A DNA stretch of 64,000 nucleotides from NCBI RefSeq assembly GCF_003315035.1, contig NZ_QNRE01000022.1, positions 1 to 64,000 on the forward strand, read 5' to 3'. Within the stretch, counting starts at the first letter, position 1, and every line of letters starts with the position of its first letter. A program made the translations under genes and the position numbers. Origin of the DNA: Nocardia puris (GTDB lineage Bacteria > Actinomycetota > Actinomycetes > Mycobacteriales > Mycobacteriaceae). Of the stretch, positions 63,369 to 64,000 are shown in pieces. The notes below the pieces were generated by a model, which worked only from the letters and a program-made list of their open reading frames with translations, made no database searches and was not told where the DNA came from.

Positions 63369-64000
63369 TCAGCCGATGTCGGCGTTACCGGCCTTCCACT
63401 GCTCCCACGGAATGTTCCAGTCGCCCAGACCGTCCACACCGGACAGCGTGCCGCCCACGGTGTTCTTCACGATCGCGATATCGCCCCGCTTGGCCGTATT
63501 GAACACCCAGCGCGCGTTCTCCGGACTCAGGTTCAAGCAACCGTGACTCACGTTGCGGTACCCCTGATCGCCCAGCGACCACGGCGCCGAGTGGAAGAAG
63601 ATGCCGCTGTAGGACATGCGCGTGGCCCAGTCCACCGGCGTGCGGTATCCGTCGGCCGAGTTCACCGACACACCGTAGGTGGACGAGTCCATGATGATGT
63701 GCTCGTGCCGGTCGGCGATGATGTAGACGCCGTTCGGGGTGGGCGTGGAATCCTTGCCCATCGCCGTCGGCATCGTGCGCACCACCTGGCCGTTCTGCTC
63801 GACCGTCACCTGCTTGGTGTTGTCGTCGGCGGTGAAGATCGTCGCGTCACCCACCACGAAATGCGAGGTGATGTTCTGCTGGCCGTACAGCCCGTTGCCC
63901 AGATCCTTGCCGTAGACGTTCACCTTGATGTCCACGCGCGTCCCCGGCGCCCAGAAATGCTCCGGCCGCCAGCGCACCTCGCGGTTGTTCACCCAGTAGA
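63369..64000 (-). CDS. L,D-transpeptidase (YkuD domain), 5' end outside the window
   Basis: The reading frame runs off the right edge: the codons before the apparent GTG at 63992 give YW, continuing to the left as [14 protein letters not shown]. The visible 209 residues include the end of an Ig-like domain and the complete YkuD catalytic domain: [20 protein letters not shown] with the catalytic His and Cys in the SHGCLNLS motif. Such enzymes make 3-3 peptidoglycan cross-links in mycobacteria (LdtMt2 type). The signal peptide or lipobox, if any, lies outside. Confidence 0.9.
   Translation of the reverse strand, partial: YWVNNREVRWRPEHFWAPGTRVDIKVNVYGKDLGNGLYGQQNITSHFVVGDATIFTADDNTKQVTVEQNGQVVRTMPTAMGKDSTPTPNGVYIIADRHEHIIMDSSTYGVSVNSADGYRTPVDWATRMSYSGIFFHSAPWSLGDQGYRNVSHGCLNLSPENARWVFNTAKRGDIAIVKNTVGGTLSGVDGLGDWNIPWEQWKAGNADIG

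Overview
The window is high-GC actinobacterial DNA. It fits a Nocardia-like member of the mycolic-acid-producing Corynebacteriales. The reasons are the very strong G/C third-position bias, frequent GTG starts, 4-bp ATGA/GTGA gene overlaps, a fused HadA/HadB-type dehydratase, a DesA3-type acyl-CoA desaturase with its own ferredoxin reductase, a mycobacterial-style L,D-transpeptidase, and many TetR genes with their own palindromic operators. The assignment to Nocardia is an inference from gene content. No phage, transposase, integrase or CRISPR array was seen.

Region by region. 1-2.9 kb: the edge of a metalloid-resistance-like locus, with the start of an ArsR-like gene, an operator region of ATCGAT boxes, a flavoprotein with a cysteine-rich tail and an MFS exporter. 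2.8-3.9 kb: a gene graveyard with fragments of an ArsO-like flavoprotein, an ABC ATPase, an HxlR regulator and an FAD-dependent oxidoreductase. 3.9-13.1 kb: a GntR-controlled catabolic cluster, the most interesting part of the window. It holds two Asp/Glu-racemase or maleate-isomerase paralogues, a D-2-hydroxyacid dehydrogenase, an amidase, a DUF3830 protein, a class III aminotransferase, a semialdehyde dehydrogenase and a tartrate/malate-type dehydrogenase. They form four transcription units read from two divergent promoters, and both promoters carry the same 12-bp palindrome. It looks like a route that funnels an unknown amide, amino acid or hydroxy acid into C4 dicarboxylates.

13.1-22.8 kb: RidA, a neutral ceramidase homologue, a DJ-1/PfpI protein, the fused dehydratase, a decayed RidA, a membrane metallophosphoesterase, an MFS exporter, and a quinone oxidoreductase divergent from a TetR gene. 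22.8-39 kb: drug/siderophore-type export and regulation. This includes a two-gene ABC exporter with a TetR, a very large SARP/AfsR-type regulator, an FMN reductase, two paralogous EmrB-like MFS pumps with TetR regulators, a second deletion scar (truncated MFS joined to a dehydrogenase tail), and a DUF1348/TetR pair with a double operator. 39-44 kb: Dps, an orphan EctB-like transaminase, and a three-gene ABC-2 exporter.

44-52.7 kb: small envelope proteins, a cysteine-synthase-like/MFS pair, hypothetical proteins, and the desaturase/reductase operon with a DesT-like TetR. 53-64 kb: a UMF1-type MFS, a PadR/dienoyl-CoA reductase/SDR group, a LysA paralogue, a HerA-like ATPase, oligoribonuclease, tRNA-His with terminator, a small secreted protein and an L,D-transpeptidase cut by the window end. 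Two degenerate minisatellites (19-bp and 22-bp units) lie in intergenic DNA. Across the window at least seven local regulators sit beside near-perfect inverted repeats, so much of the region can be read as regulator/operator/target modules.
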